Source: Desmospora activa DSM 45169
GTDB taxonomy: Bacteria > Bacillota > Bacilli > Thermoactinomycetales > DSM-45169
Assembly (NCBI RefSeq): GCF_003046315.1
Contig: NZ_PZZP01000001.1
Span: 2,418,001-2,482,000, forward strand
DNA length: 64,000 nucleotides
Direction of reading: 5' to 3'
This document shows, in pieces, positions 17,193 to 25,920 of this stretch. The notes under the pieces were generated by a model, which was given only the letters and a program-made list of their open reading frames with translations, ran no database searches and was not told the DNA's origin. The position numbers and the translations under genes were made by a program. Each line of letters begins with the position of its first letter. Positions within the stretch are counted from its first letter, which is position 1.

Positions 17193-18431
17193 TCAATGTC
17201 CTGCCGCTGCAATATCCTGTCGAATATGATCAACCGCTTCATCTAGCACTTCTTGCATATCGTCCTCCTTCACGATAAAGGAGAGTGCATCATCCATCGG
17301 CCCCCAAACCTGGGCCATTTCCGGAACGTTGGGCATCGGAACGCTGTGGGGAATTTGAGCTATAAACCCATCATAAATGGGATCGTCAACCGCCTCCCAT
17401 GCCCCTTCCCGTGCCGGAATTTCACCGCTGACTTCAAAATAGGTTTGGCTGCTTTCTTTGTTGCTCAGATACAGTGCCAAATCGGTCGCCCATTCCGGAT
17501 ATTCCGAATAATAAGAGACCAACCACGCTTTGACACCGGCAAAAGTGGGTATGACTTTACCGTTTACTTTTGACAATGGCGCCGTTTTAATCCGATCACC
17601 CAGCGCACCGCCGTAAATCGCGGTATTCCACGGTCCACTGATATTCATGCCCACTTTTCCTTCGCTAAACAACCCATCCATTACATCAACAGTCAAGGCT
17701 TCCGGAATCAACCGCTTCTCATACAGTTCCTTAATCGAAGCAGCACCCTTAACTGCCCCTTTATTGTTTAAGCCGATATCATCGGGATTATATTCACCCG
17801 GTTCACCGCCGAAGATATACCCTCCGTGGGCACTGATCAGAGAATAGCCATAATAAAACTCAGGCGCCATCAGAAAGCCGTATTCATCTTGCGAAGGATT
17901 CGTCAAATCTTCCGCGATCTCCACCAGTTCCTCCCATGTTTTTGGAGGATTTTTCACCAAATCGGTATTATAGTAGAGTGCCAGTGTTTCAACGACGAGG
18001 GGAGCACCATACAATTCCCCGTCAAAAGTAAAAGCTTCAAGGGCCGTCTCACTGTAACCGCTCCGCACATCTTCCTCTATTTCCAATGGGATCGCCAATC
18101 CCCGTGCTACAATATCCCCCAAGGGATCATGAGGTTGAAAAAAAACATCCGGACCGTTTCCGGCAGGACCAGCAAGAGCCAGCTTATCCACCTGATCCGG
18201 TAAAGCCACCCGATCAAGCACAATCTTGATGCCGGTCTCTTCCGTATATCGCTGTGTCATCTTTTTCAGTGCTTCAACCTGTTCATCTTCATCATTGACC
18301 CAGACTACCAACTTATCCGGCTTTTCATCCTTCGTCCCGTTCCCCGCTTCACGCTCCGGCGCACATGCCGCCAGCACAAGCGACAAGATCAGGACCATGG
18401 ACATCAACCAAACCATACGCCTTTTTACCAT
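17193..18431 (-). CDS. ganS: Sugar-binding lipoprotein of ABC transporter (GanS type)
   Basis: 412 residues with a lipoprotein signal: hydrophobic stretch then LAAC with the lipid-modified Cys at 23. The mature part is a family-1 extracellular solute-binding protein similar to maltodextrin- and galactan-binding proteins (KLVVWVNDEDEQVEALKKM near its start). It captures oligosaccharides outside the membrane for GanP/GanQ. A near-consensus cre site at 18460-18474 lies 29 bp before the start, so catabolite repression is likely. Confidence 0.88.
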   Translation of the reverse strand: MVKRRMVWLMSMVLILSLVLAACAPEREAGNGTKDEKPDKLVVWVNDEDEQVEALKKMTQRYTEETGIKIVLDRVALPDQVDKLALAGPAGNGPDVFFQPHDPLGDIVARGLAIPLEIEEDVRSGYSETALEAFTFDGELYGAPLVVETLALYYNTDLVKNPPKTWEELVEIAEDLTNPSQDEYGFLMAPEFYYGYSLISAHGGYIFGGEPGEYNPDDIGLNNKGAVKGAASIKELYEKRLIPEALTVDVMDGLFSEGKVGMNISGPWNTAIYGGALGDRIKTAPLSKVNGKVIPTFAGVKAWLVSYYSEYPEWATDLALYLSNKESSQTYFEVSGEIPAREGAWEAVDDPIYDGFIAQIPHSVPMPNVPEMAQVWGPMDDALSFIVKEDDMQEVLDEAVDHIRQDIAAAGH

Positions 18432-18459
18432 ATTGACACCCCCTTCATTCTACTTATAT

Positions 18460-18474
18460 TTTAAGCGCTTTCAT
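18460..18474. promoter_or_regulatory. cre-like site upstream of ganS
   Basis: On the minus strand ATGAAAGCGCTTAAA fits the CcpA consensus core (TGNAANCG) but departs from it at the 3' end. It lies just upstream of the ganS start. A LacI-type regulator such as GanR could use the same shape of site, but none is encoded in this locus. Confidence 0.5.
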
Positions 18475-18668
18475 TTTGGTGTGCATATGAAATAACGCAT
18501 CAATCATATAAGAATATGAAACTGATAGAAGAATCGACCAAGCACAGAGGCTCAGTCGATCCTTCTGATTGAAATCACCCAACGGAAGTCCGAGACCTCG
18601 GCTGAATAGGAGCTGGCTTCGCCAATGAACAGGCCTGCGGGGGTGTACCTGTTTTTGGCCATGAAGCG

Positions 18669-19706
18669 TTATTCGACAAATCCGTCCATCGCTGCTGTCG
18701 GTCTCCCGTCGCTCCTCCAGGCTCCTTTGTTATATCCGCCGTTGTATCCGGGATAGGCCTGTGGTTCCCAGTAGAAAACACCGAGGCCGCACTGGTTGGG
18801 GAGGGATCGGGTTTTGGCGATAATATCGGCGATAAATGGTTTTGCTTCCGTTTCCCGATCATAGTCCATCCCCACTTCTGAGACGACGATTTCCTTCCCG
18901 TAACGATTGATCATGTCTCTCATATTGGCCAATGCCTGCTCATTGATCTGCCGCCAATTCTCATGAGAGGGATACAGCGAGACGGCGATAACGTCAAATT
19001 GGGCGCCATTGTCGATTAAGCCGCCGATGTTCCAGCGGAAGAGCTCATTGTCATAGCCATTAGCCAGATGAACCACGGTTTTTGTATTTGGACTGACCGA
19101 CTTTACCGCTTGATGTCCGGTATTCACCAACCAAGCATAATTACGCATATTGGTCGAAGCGCGGCCGTCTTCCCACAACATGCCGTTATTGGTTTCATTC
19201 CCGATCTGGACCCAGTCCGGCGTCACCCCCCGGCTCTGCATGGTAAACATCACTTGACGCGTATAGTTCCATACTTCATCCATCAGTTCCTGAAAACTGT
19301 AACGCTGCCATGCTGCCGGTTTGTACTGCTTGCCGGGGTCCGCCCAGGAATCGCTGTAATGCAGAGTCAACATGACACTCATCCCGAGATCGGAAGCCCG
19401 TTTGGCGAGGTCGGCGGCTCGCTCGGCATTCATGTACCCATTGGCATAATCATTGTTGGGATGAACAAACACCCGGATACGAACGGAGTTAATCTGATAG
19501 TCATCCCTTAATATCTGCAAGATGTCCCGTTCCCGTCCAGAACGATCCCGCCACACGTAACCTTGGGCCTCCATGCCCGGAACCCAGCTGATATCCGCCC
19601 CTTTGGCAAAGGCCGGTGCTGCTTCAGCTTTCTCCAAAGAGGCATGGATCGGTAGCAATGAGAAACTTAAAACAAAAACCAACAGACAACTGATTTTCCC
19701 CTGCAA
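18669..19706 (-). CDS. ganB: Arabinogalactan endo-beta-1,4-galactanase, GH53
   Basis: Cuts internal beta-1,4 bonds of galactan and type I arabinogalactan from plant pectin; secreted. 345 residues. The acid/base is Glu171 in WVQIGNETNNGMLW and the nucleophile Glu277 in IVVSEVGMDYD, both typical of GH53. The frame is open to 19769, but the signal peptide fits a TTG start at 19706 preceded by GGAGGGAG, giving MQGKISCLLVFVLSF then cleavage near KAEAAP. It heads the galactan locus behind a promoter bracketed by two cre sites. The product feeds the GanSPQ importer and GH42. Confidence 0.92.
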   Translation of the reverse strand: MQGKISCLLVFVLSFSLLPIHASLEKAEAAPAFAKGADISWVPGMEAQGYVWRDRSGRERDILQILRDDYQINSVRIRVFVHPNNDYANGYMNAERAADLAKRASDLGMSVMLTLHYSDSWADPGKQYKPAAWQRYSFQELMDEVWNYTRQVMFTMQSRGVTPDWVQIGNETNNGMLWEDGRASTNMRNYAWLVNTGHQAVKSVSPNTKTVVHLANGYDNELFRWNIGGLIDNGAQFDVIAVSLYPSHENWRQINEQALANMRDMINRYGKEIVVSEVGMDYDRETEAKPFIADIIAKTRSLPNQCGLGVFYWEPQAYPGYNGGYNKGAWRSDGRPTAAMDGFVE

Positions 19707-19738
19707 AAAGCATCTCCCTCCCTCAATCGCCTCAATAT

Positions 19739-19753
19739 AGAAAGCGCTTACAA
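19739..19753. promoter_or_regulatory. cre site 1 before ganB
   Basis: On the minus strand TTGTAAGCGCTTTCT matches the CcpA consensus WTGNAANCGNWNNCW at every position. It lies between the expected start site and the TTG start codon, a repressing position. Confidence 0.6.
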
Positions 19754-19769
19754 AGTGAGTGCATCTCAC

Positions 19770-19786
19770 ATTATAAGCGCTTTCAT
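19770..19786. promoter_or_regulatory. cre site 2 overlapping the ganB -10 element
   Basis: On the minus strand ATGAAAGCGCTTATAA is a one-mismatch cre whose end overlaps TATAAT (19775-19770), the best -10 candidate for ganB. No good -35 was found. Confidence 0.5.
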
Positions 19787-19853
19787 TGATGTGTGCGTAT
19801 CAAATAGTTCTTTAAAAATGTAAAAATATGAATCACCTGTCTCCCATCAAGCA

Positions 19854-20681
19854 TCACGTATGTAAATCGCGATACTTTTTAGGAGTAATTCCTTCCTTTT
19901 TGCGAAAGGTAGCGACAAAATGACTCAGGTCACGAAAACCGACCAACTTAGCCACGTTTTTTAACGGAATTTCCGGATTGGAAACGAGAATCTCCTTGGC
20001 TTTGCGAATCCGAAGCTGGATGAGAAAGGAATAGGGACTGATGCCAAAGGCATTTTGAAAGATCTGATTTAAATATTGCGGGCTCATCCTGGCGTAAGCC
20101 GCCATCTCATCCAGGCTGATCGGTTGTGCAACCTCCGCTTCCAACCATTCCACCAACGGACGAATACGATCATAATGGCTGGAGAGGGAGGATTGGTTGT
20201 TAATTTTTCCGTATTGCTTCAACATTATCAAGAAGTAATACAAATGGGCGGAGGATTCTAGGCGTGAAAACTCCGAGTCCCGTTCAACCATCTGTAGCAT
20301 CTCAAACACGATCTTAGAAAAAGGAAGGGGTTCCTTTTCCTCATACACGGCAGAAAAATGGATCCCCAATCCGTTTAAAATGGATGGCACCGCTGCTCCT
20401 CCAAAGGTGACATACACGGTGGTCCACTGTGATCCTACGGTAAAATAAGAATGGGGTGTATAAGGGAGTAACAGAATCCCTTTCCCCAGCGATAACACCC
20501 ATTCATGTCCCCCAAAGTGAAACCGCCCTTCCCCCGCAAGCGTTTGTAACCAGTGATAATAGGGATACCCCTCCGGGCGCGTAAAATCCTGCTCCCTGGG
20601 ATTATAGCCGATACTCTCGATAAACAATGGAAAGGTGTTTTCTGACACCGAAAAGGTATATCGCTTTTTAACACCGTCCAT
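19854..20681 (-). CDS. AraC family transcriptional regulator
   Basis: 275 residues. The N-terminal cupin-like sensor domain (about 1-160) is followed by two AraC helix-turn-helix units: ISLDEMAAYARMSPQYLNQIF, and IPLKNVAKLVGFRDLSHFVA ending in FRKKEGITPKKYR. ATG at 20681 follows GGAGGGTTCC. It sits 147 bp upstream of ganB on the same strand and is the only regulator in the galactan locus, so it probably activates these genes when galactan products are present. Bacillus subtilis uses a LacI-type repressor (GanR) for this role. Confidence 0.88.
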   Translation of the reverse strand: MDGVKKRYTFSVSENTFPLFIESIGYNPREQDFTRPEGYPYYHWLQTLAGEGRFHFGGHEWVLSLGKGILLLPYTPHSYFTVGSQWTTVYVTFGGAAVPSILNGLGIHFSAVYEEKEPLPFSKIVFEMLQMVERDSEFSRLESSAHLYYFLIMLKQYGKINNQSSLSSHYDRIRPLVEWLEAEVAQPISLDEMAAYARMSPQYLNQIFQNAFGISPYSFLIQLRIRKAKEILVSNPEIPLKNVAKLVGFRDLSHFVATFRKKEGITPKKYRDLHT

Positions 20682-20734
20682 TGGAACCCTCCATCGATTC
20701 GGATTTAGATTGGACTACTGACATCTTAATTAAG

Positions 20735-20992
20735 TTAATTCTTTATTGCTTTTATAAATCTGATAGCTAAAAAAGGGACTATATGTAAGCTTAAATAAAT
20801 CGGTACAAAAGCTTTAGTCATTATTCTGATTTCAACACCCATTGCAAAAAAAGATAGATAGTATATCAGTACGTTTATTAAGATCGAGACGATTAATATC
20901 AGGAATCCAGGCTTTTTTAAGCCGACCCATATTCCTGATATTACGGATAATAACGGTAAACCTAAATATAACACTCCAAACACTATCATCAT
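20735..20992 (-). CDS. Small membrane protein of unknown function
   Basis: 85 residues with about three hydrophobic segments (FGVLYLGLPLLSVISGIW, FLILIVSILINVLIYYLSFF, and a third ending near AIRFIKAIKN). AT-rich codon use unlike the neighbouring gan genes. ATGATG start preceded by GAGGAGAG, three bases after the stop of the upstream lipoprotein gene, so the two form one unit. No family recognised. It may have come in with the AT-rich insert. Confidence 0.6.
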   Translation of the reverse strand: MMIVFGVLYLGLPLLSVISGIWVGLKKPGFLILIVSILINVLIYYLSFFAMGVEIRIMTKAFVPIYLSLHIVPFLAIRFIKAIKN

Positions 20993-20995
20993 TTT

Positions 20996-22005
20996 TTATC
21001 TCTCCTCAGAATGAAGTAATGTTAAATCTTGAACCAGTGTTTCACGAATTTTTGGGAGCAATATTTCCCGTTTAAGATTCCATGTTTTCTTATCATATAC
21101 CCCAATAACGCCTGCATGATCATTACTCTCCAATTGAGTTAGAGCATAGATATAGCGATGATCCGCTCGCACTTTAAATACGGGGTGTTGGATATCAACC
21201 GTTTCAGTTACCGTCAATCGTTTTTTGTCCATGATTGTAATCTTATTAGAAGCAACATGTGTAATTAGGAGCCTATCGTTATCTACTAAAATATATTCTG
21301 GATTCTTGGTTGGAAGCTCCACATATTCTATTTCCAACGTCTTCTGATCAACAACTGTTAATTCAGTGGCATTATCCGTTCCCGTAATAATCAATTTTCC
21401 ATGTATCTTTTTCATATCATTCGCTACGCCATGTTTTAAAGGTAGTGTCTTAACCAATTTATCCAACTTTCTATCCACAATATATAATACGGTTTTTTCT
21501 TCATCGATTAGATCTGCAAAGGAATAAACATATTTCTCATCAAAACTGACTAATCGGTTAAATCCATCCAGTTCTAATCGTGTTACATTACTTCCCTCAG
21601 AGATTTCTAACGTACCGTAGTCGTAACCAGTATTATATGTTACAACTTGAACATCATCTTCTTTTATAAGATATATAGGATCTTCCAGTGAATCAATGGG
21701 ACGAACGGATCCATCTTGTGCAATCTGAATCACCCTTTCACCATACTCAGCAGGTAAAAAATAATTTCCTTGGTTATCTTCACGAATACTAAATATGCCG
21801 TGCTCTTTTAACCGTAAACGTGAATGAATATCCTTTCCTTCTAAATCGAAAACCACATATTCCGACTCTTCTTTAAGTGCATCGGAATATACAACTCCAA
21901 AAAAGCCCTCTTGTAGATTTAGAGTATCCTTGTTCTCTGAACATGCGTATAAAAAAAGGGAATGAACAGTAACAAAAGAACCATAGATAAGTATTTTGTT
22001 TCCAT
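20996..22005 (-). pseudogene. Beta-propeller-like lipoprotein gene with a frameshift in its signal peptide
   Basis: The long frame (20996-21856) lacks a proper start. A ribosome site and ATG at 22005 begin a signal peptide, METKYLSMVLLLLFIPFF, in another frame. Adding one T to the seven-T tract (plus-strand A run 21951-21957) joins them and yields a lipobox LYAC followed by SENKDTLNLQEG. The mature part of about 320 residues has repeated beta-strand units (for example VLYIVDRKLDKLV, LTVVDQKTLEIEYVELPT), like quinoprotein or YncE-type propellers. This is a pseudogene, a slippage-controlled locus or a sequencing error. Confidence 0.6.
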
Positions 22006-22026
22006 TTTTATCACCTTCACGATTTA

Positions 22027-22055
22027 CAACAGGCGGAGATCATCTCCGCCTGTTG
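22027..22055. terminator. Palindromic hairpin, possible terminator
   Basis: CAACAGGCGGAGA and its complement form a 13-bp stem with a 3-nt loop. No long T run follows on either strand, so termination is uncertain. It lies between the frameshifted lipoprotein gene and the IS200/IS605-like element. Confidence 0.4.
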
Positions 22056-22082
22056 ATATTTAAGATCAGCTAACCTTTTGAT

Positions 22083-22263
22083 TGACACTCCACACGGCTA
22101 AAGCCGTGGGATTCTTGAGTCGTTTGCGTCCGCAGTCCATTTCCGTTTTAGACAACGCTCAAGTTCAGGGTTGTGTCATCACCCCGACCCATGCAGTTAG
22201 AAATGTACCCGCATGGGCCGCGTACCTGTTAGCAGTACGCTAGGCTAAACCGTGGGCTTTCAA
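22083..22263 (+). mobile_element. Short IS200/IS605-type element without protein (PATE-like)
   Basis: TTGAT (22078-22082), the target of ISDra2-type elements, is followed by TGACACTCC and the hairpin CACGGCT/AGCCGTG (22093-22108), as in the left ends of TnpB-bearing elements. The other end has CCCATGC/GCATGGG, GCGTAC/GTACGC, then GGCTAAACCGTGGG and TTTCAA at 22263. That resembles right ends overlapping omega-RNA scaffolds. Length 181 bp, with no tnpA or tnpB. The boundaries are inferred from the motifs. Confidence 0.55.
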
Positions 22264-22340
22264 TCAGCGAAATTCCGTATCCAATTCGAACCCTTGGTCC
22301 ATCAGATATGACACTCCTATCCTTGCCCCGTAATACGACC

Positions 22341-25300
22341 TTATTTCTTCCCCGTCAGGGTAAAGGTTTTTCGAAAGTCACCACTCTTCACCGTTAGGGT
22401 TACGGTTCCTTCCCGTTGAAAGCGGATGGTTTGTTCCTCGGAATCGTAACGAGCAATCTCTTGTTGACCCTTTTTTTCCTCTCCATCGACGATCAGACCA
22501 TCGGAACCGTGCACACGGAATGTAGCGGGATAGGCCAACGGGAAGGTCCACCCTTCCGCCTGTATCCCCTTCAACGGTAGTGATACCGTTTTACCGACGG
22601 GAAACACCTCCCGCTGCAAGGTGACATCCTCTAAAATCGGGCGAATCTCCGCCAATAGCCAGGGTTCATTCTCTTTTTTTGTTCCCTTTGCTCCGGCTTG
22701 TACGCCAAAGACACCATAGCTGTAAAAACCACCATCCTCCGCAGCTCCGTATAAGGCTTTGCCCACCGGTCCCATGATGATGTGGGGAATTCCGTCCAGT
22801 TGGTCCACATGATTCACATGGGCGTGAGCGGTGATCATCTCCGCCGGTTTGCCGCTCTCTTCGCGAAACTGTGTCAGCAGCGATTGCAACAGCTCCGCCT
22901 CTTTTCCATCGCTAAACTGGGAGTTTTGCGCCGGCGAGGGATCACGCAAGGGATGGTGCCCTACGATCACCAATTGCTGCACCGCTGGTTCCTCTTGCGC
23001 GTGCTTTAGCAGTTGTTTGAAGCGAGTCCACTGGCCCTCATCACTTTCCCGCAGGCCACCAAGCGATGTATTGGTCAGGATAAAACGGGTGCCTTTGTGG
23101 ACAAAGCTGTGAAAATCGGCATCCGGGCCAAACACATCAATAAAATTGTCCAGATTGCCGCTGCCATAGGTTTCATGATTGCCCGGTGTGACATAGTAAG
23201 GAATATCCAAATGTTTCTCAATCAACATTTTGACAAAATGATAATCCTCACGCTGATCCGTATCGACCAAATCGCCGTTAAAGACGACAAAATCCACCTC
23301 TTCCTCGGCAATCGTGCTTAGAGCTCGTTCAAAGTTGCGTACCTCTTTGCTGTCGGAGTGGGCGCTGACGATATGCATATCGTTCATCACGGCGTATTTC
23401 CATCGGTTATCCGGTAACTCTCCCTGTTGTAACACCATCGGATGGTGAGGGATTTCTGGTTTCTCCAGTTCCAACCCCTCCGCCACATGGACAGTCACAT
23501 CATCCAGCAGGATATAGCCCCTGTCTTGCTTGTTTGCATCCGGTTCCACCAAGTAGATTTGATCCAGCTGAATCGGGTATTCTACTCCCGCGGGAATTTC
23601 CGTCTCTACCCGTTTCCACCCGTCCCAATCCACATTTCGAGCGAGGTCGAGGGTATGATAGACGCCTGCGGCATCCTTGATGCGGGTGCGGAGCCAATGA
23701 CCGTTTGCCTCATCACCATACGCGTCGACGCTGATTTTTTTTACATCCCCCTGTAACTCCAGCGGCCCTTGTGGCGGTATAGCATACACGGCACGGGTCC
23801 GGGTGGACATGGTAAAGTCATAGTCAAGCCGCAGTGCTTGTCCCTCACGCCCTGGAGCCTCCACATAGGAAAGCCCCCCTTCCACTTCAGCGGGAACCTT
23901 GGAAAATTGCCAGGGCGAGGTGGAATCGTCAAAGTTGTCCACCCCTCGTTCCTCTAATCCCACCGTTATCCCCACTTGCGTACGCAATTTTCCAACCTGG
24001 GCGGTCACGACCGTCGCCCCTCGTTCCACTTGCGGAATCACGTTAAAGGAGCCGTCTTCATCAGGTTTAATTTGAACCACATCGGTATCGTAGTCCAACT
24101 GAATATCCCGGGGTTCGATAAAGGTTTGATATCCTTCTTCATCTTTGCCGGTTACCAGAAAGCGGGCATTTTTTCCCTTTTCTACGCCGATCGTCCCCGG
24201 TTCGATCGCCAGTAGAACCGGCTTGCCGAGGACATGGACATCCCGCTGCGACTTCACTCCACGATATTCTACCTGCACCTGACCTTTGCCCGGACGATTT
24301 CCTCGCAATGCCGCCCCTTGAAACGATCCTAATTCGTCAGGATCGACCGTCCATTTCAATTTTTTATCCTCCAGGGACAACGGGGCATAAACAGTATCAT
24401 AAGCATAGGCACGAAATGTTCGGGTTAAACCGGAAAAGACACGCTCTGATGACGCCTCTACCCGGAAGCCCTTCAATTTACCGGTTCGGGCTTCATTCCA
24501 GATCCCGATCCCGTTGGGGACCGGTCGCTCCTCCCCATCCGAAGGAGTATTAATCAGGCGTAATCCCTTCATTCCCTGGGAGCGTGCAACCATCGTCGTC
24601 GATCCACCACCATCCAAATTGAGGGCGTTCCAAGCCCCCTTCTCTTTCATCCAGGTGGCCAACTCCTTCAAGCTCATTCCCCGGCTCGCCTGTGAGCGCC
24701 CATCCACCGCGACTAGAATCATCTCCTTGCCGTCACGGCTGAAACCGACAGCAGTCCGAGGGTGAATCGGACCATCGTCGGAGGTTGCCACTTTCCCGTC
24801 CTTTACCAACCAATCCCCACCACCCACGGCAAACAGCAGATCGCGATGATCCGGTTGGGTTTGGTAATCGATTGTGATCGATGTACCTTTGGAAAGCGGT
24901 CGCAAAAAATCACCTGCTGGCCCAAAGCCGCTCAACACTGTTTCCCCTGCTTGCAAGGGTTGGTGAAAAACCTCCCCTTCCCGCTTATCCACTACGATCC
25001 CGTCCTGGATTCGCACTTCCACTCCATCCTCCCGCGCCAAGTGTTTGCGCGAAGCTTGTCCCCATTCCGCCGTGTATAGTCCCAATTCTCCCGCTTGTAA
25101 TGACGGGGCATTGATGGAGCCGAGGTGATAGGTGTCTCCTTCCGCGGTTACCGTCCCCTGTAGCAACAACTGGCTAATCTGACCCAACCGCTCTTTGCTG
25201 ACAGAGGCAGCCATTCGCTCGCCACCGCTTTTTAACAATTCGCCTGCACGCACCTCCGCACCCAGTGCCGCCTCCGTGTTGTTGATATCAAAAAAATCGC

Positions 25301-25667
25301 CGTTCACCCCTGCAATCGCACCGCTTTCCTCCATCTGCTGACGCAACGGCGCCGATGCCGCCACTGCTCCCGCCGTCAACAAGTCCGTCTGTACGCTCTC
25401 CTCTGATAAATCCACCTGCAAAACGGCTCCTTCCATCCACCCCTGAGTATCAAAGCGGTTAAACTGAGTGAGACGAATACCAGAAGCGATGATTTCCTCC
25501 GTACTTTCCTCATGGATGATGGAAACCGCATCCGATGTAGCCCTCGTTAGACTAACTTCCTGCGTCTTCTCTCCCGACTCATGGACCGGAGGTTGGCCCC
25601 AGGCCGACACCGGAGAGAGCAACAGTATCAATACCAGCCAAAGAATAAACCCTTTTTTCCCTCGCAT
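22341..25667 (-). CDS. Secreted phosphodiester glycosidase (NAGPA) - metallophosphoesterase protein
   Basis: 1108 residues. Signal peptide MRGKKGFILWLVLILLLSP; ATG at 25667 follows AAAGGAGG. Residues about 80-375 are a NAGPA-type phosphodiester glycosidase domain with GVNGDFFDINNT and LDGGGSTTMV. A beta-rich, Ig- or carbohydrate-binding-like middle (about 395-720) follows. Residues about 755-1000 are a calcineurin-like phosphoesterase with all metal motifs: MNDMHIV, FNGDLVD, GNHETYG, GHHPLRD, AHAHVNH. It probably cleaves sugar-phosphodiester or teichoic-acid-like polymers outside the cell. The joint presence suggests one domain opens a GlcNAc-phosphodiester and the other removes phosphate; this is inference. 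Confidence 0.85.
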   Translation of the reverse strand: MRGKKGFILWLVLILLLSPVSAWGQPPVHESGEKTQEVSLTRATSDAVSIIHEESTEEIIASGIRLTQFNRFDTQGWMEGAVLQVDLSEESVQTDLLTAGAVAASAPLRQQMEESGAIAGVNGDFFDINNTEAALGAEVRAGELLKSGGERMAASVSKERLGQISQLLLQGTVTAEGDTYHLGSINAPSLQAGELGLYTAEWGQASRKHLAREDGVEVRIQDGIVVDKREGEVFHQPLQAGETVLSGFGPAGDFLRPLSKGTSITIDYQTQPDHRDLLFAVGGGDWLVKDGKVATSDDGPIHPRTAVGFSRDGKEMILVAVDGRSQASRGMSLKELATWMKEKGAWNALNLDGGGSTTMVARSQGMKGLRLINTPSDGEERPVPNGIGIWNEARTGKLKGFRVEASSERVFSGLTRTFRAYAYDTVYAPLSLEDKKLKWTVDPDELGSFQGAALRGNRPGKGQVQVEYRGVKSQRDVHVLGKPVLLAIEPGTIGVEKGKNARFLVTGKDEEGYQTFIEPRDIQLDYDTDVVQIKPDEDGSFNVIPQVERGATVVTAQVGKLRTQVGITVGLEERGVDNFDDSTSPWQFSKVPAEVEGGLSYVEAPGREGQALRLDYDFTMSTRTRAVYAIPPQGPLELQGDVKKISVDAYGDEANGHWLRTRIKDAAGVYHTLDLARNVDWDGWKRVETEIPAGVEYPIQLDQIYLVEPDANKQDRGYILLDDVTVHVAEGLELEKPEIPHHPMVLQQGELPDNRWKYAVMNDMHIVSAHSDSKEVRNFERALSTIAEEEVDFVVFNGDLVDTDQREDYHFVKMLIEKHLDIPYYVTPGNHETYGSGNLDNFIDVFGPDADFHSFVHKGTRFILTNTSLGGLRESDEGQWTRFKQLLKHAQEEPAVQQLVIVGHHPLRDPSPAQNSQFSDGKEAELLQSLLTQFREESGKPAEMITAHAHVNHVDQLDGIPHIIMGPVGKALYGAAEDGGFYSYGVFGVQAGAKGTKKENEPWLLAEIRPILEDVTLQREVFPVGKTVSLPLKGIQAEGWTFPLAYPATFRVHGSDGLIVDGEEKKGQQEIARYDSEEQTIRFQREGTVTLTVKSGDFRKTFTLTGKK

Positions 25668-25892
25668 CGTTCTTCCTCCTTTCATACTCTCATTGAATGA
25701 CATCCGTTCAAAGGAATTGTGAATAGATGAATTTTTTTCCGTAAATGATTCTTGAGTTTAACAAACTTTCAAACAACGGTACTCGACTTTTTCCTCATGT
25801 GGTCGAGCACAACTATATATAGGAGATTATTATCTACAGGCTCTTTATTTTCCTTCAATCGCTCTCGCTCGATCACCCTTCCTATTTCCCAT
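25668..25892. other. Intergenic region upstream of the NAGPA-phosphoesterase gene
   Basis: AT-rich, no gene. It contains an imperfect hairpin CTCGAC/GTCGAG at about 25785-25806. The promoter of the NAGPA gene must lie here, but no clear consensus stands out. Confidence 0.25.
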
Positions 25893-25915
25893 AAAAAAAA
25901 ATCGCCTCCCGGCGA
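25893..25915 (-). terminator. Rho-independent terminator of the DUF2935 gene
   Basis: TCGCC/GGCGA stem with a 4-nt loop, followed on the minus strand by nine T. It begins 5 bp past the stop codon. Confidence 0.8.
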
Positions 25916-25920
25916 CTCTC

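Noticed and set aside
18575-18862. Short minus-strand ORF at the 3' end of ganB
   Set aside because: It overlaps the GH53 coding sequence in another frame and lacks start signals.
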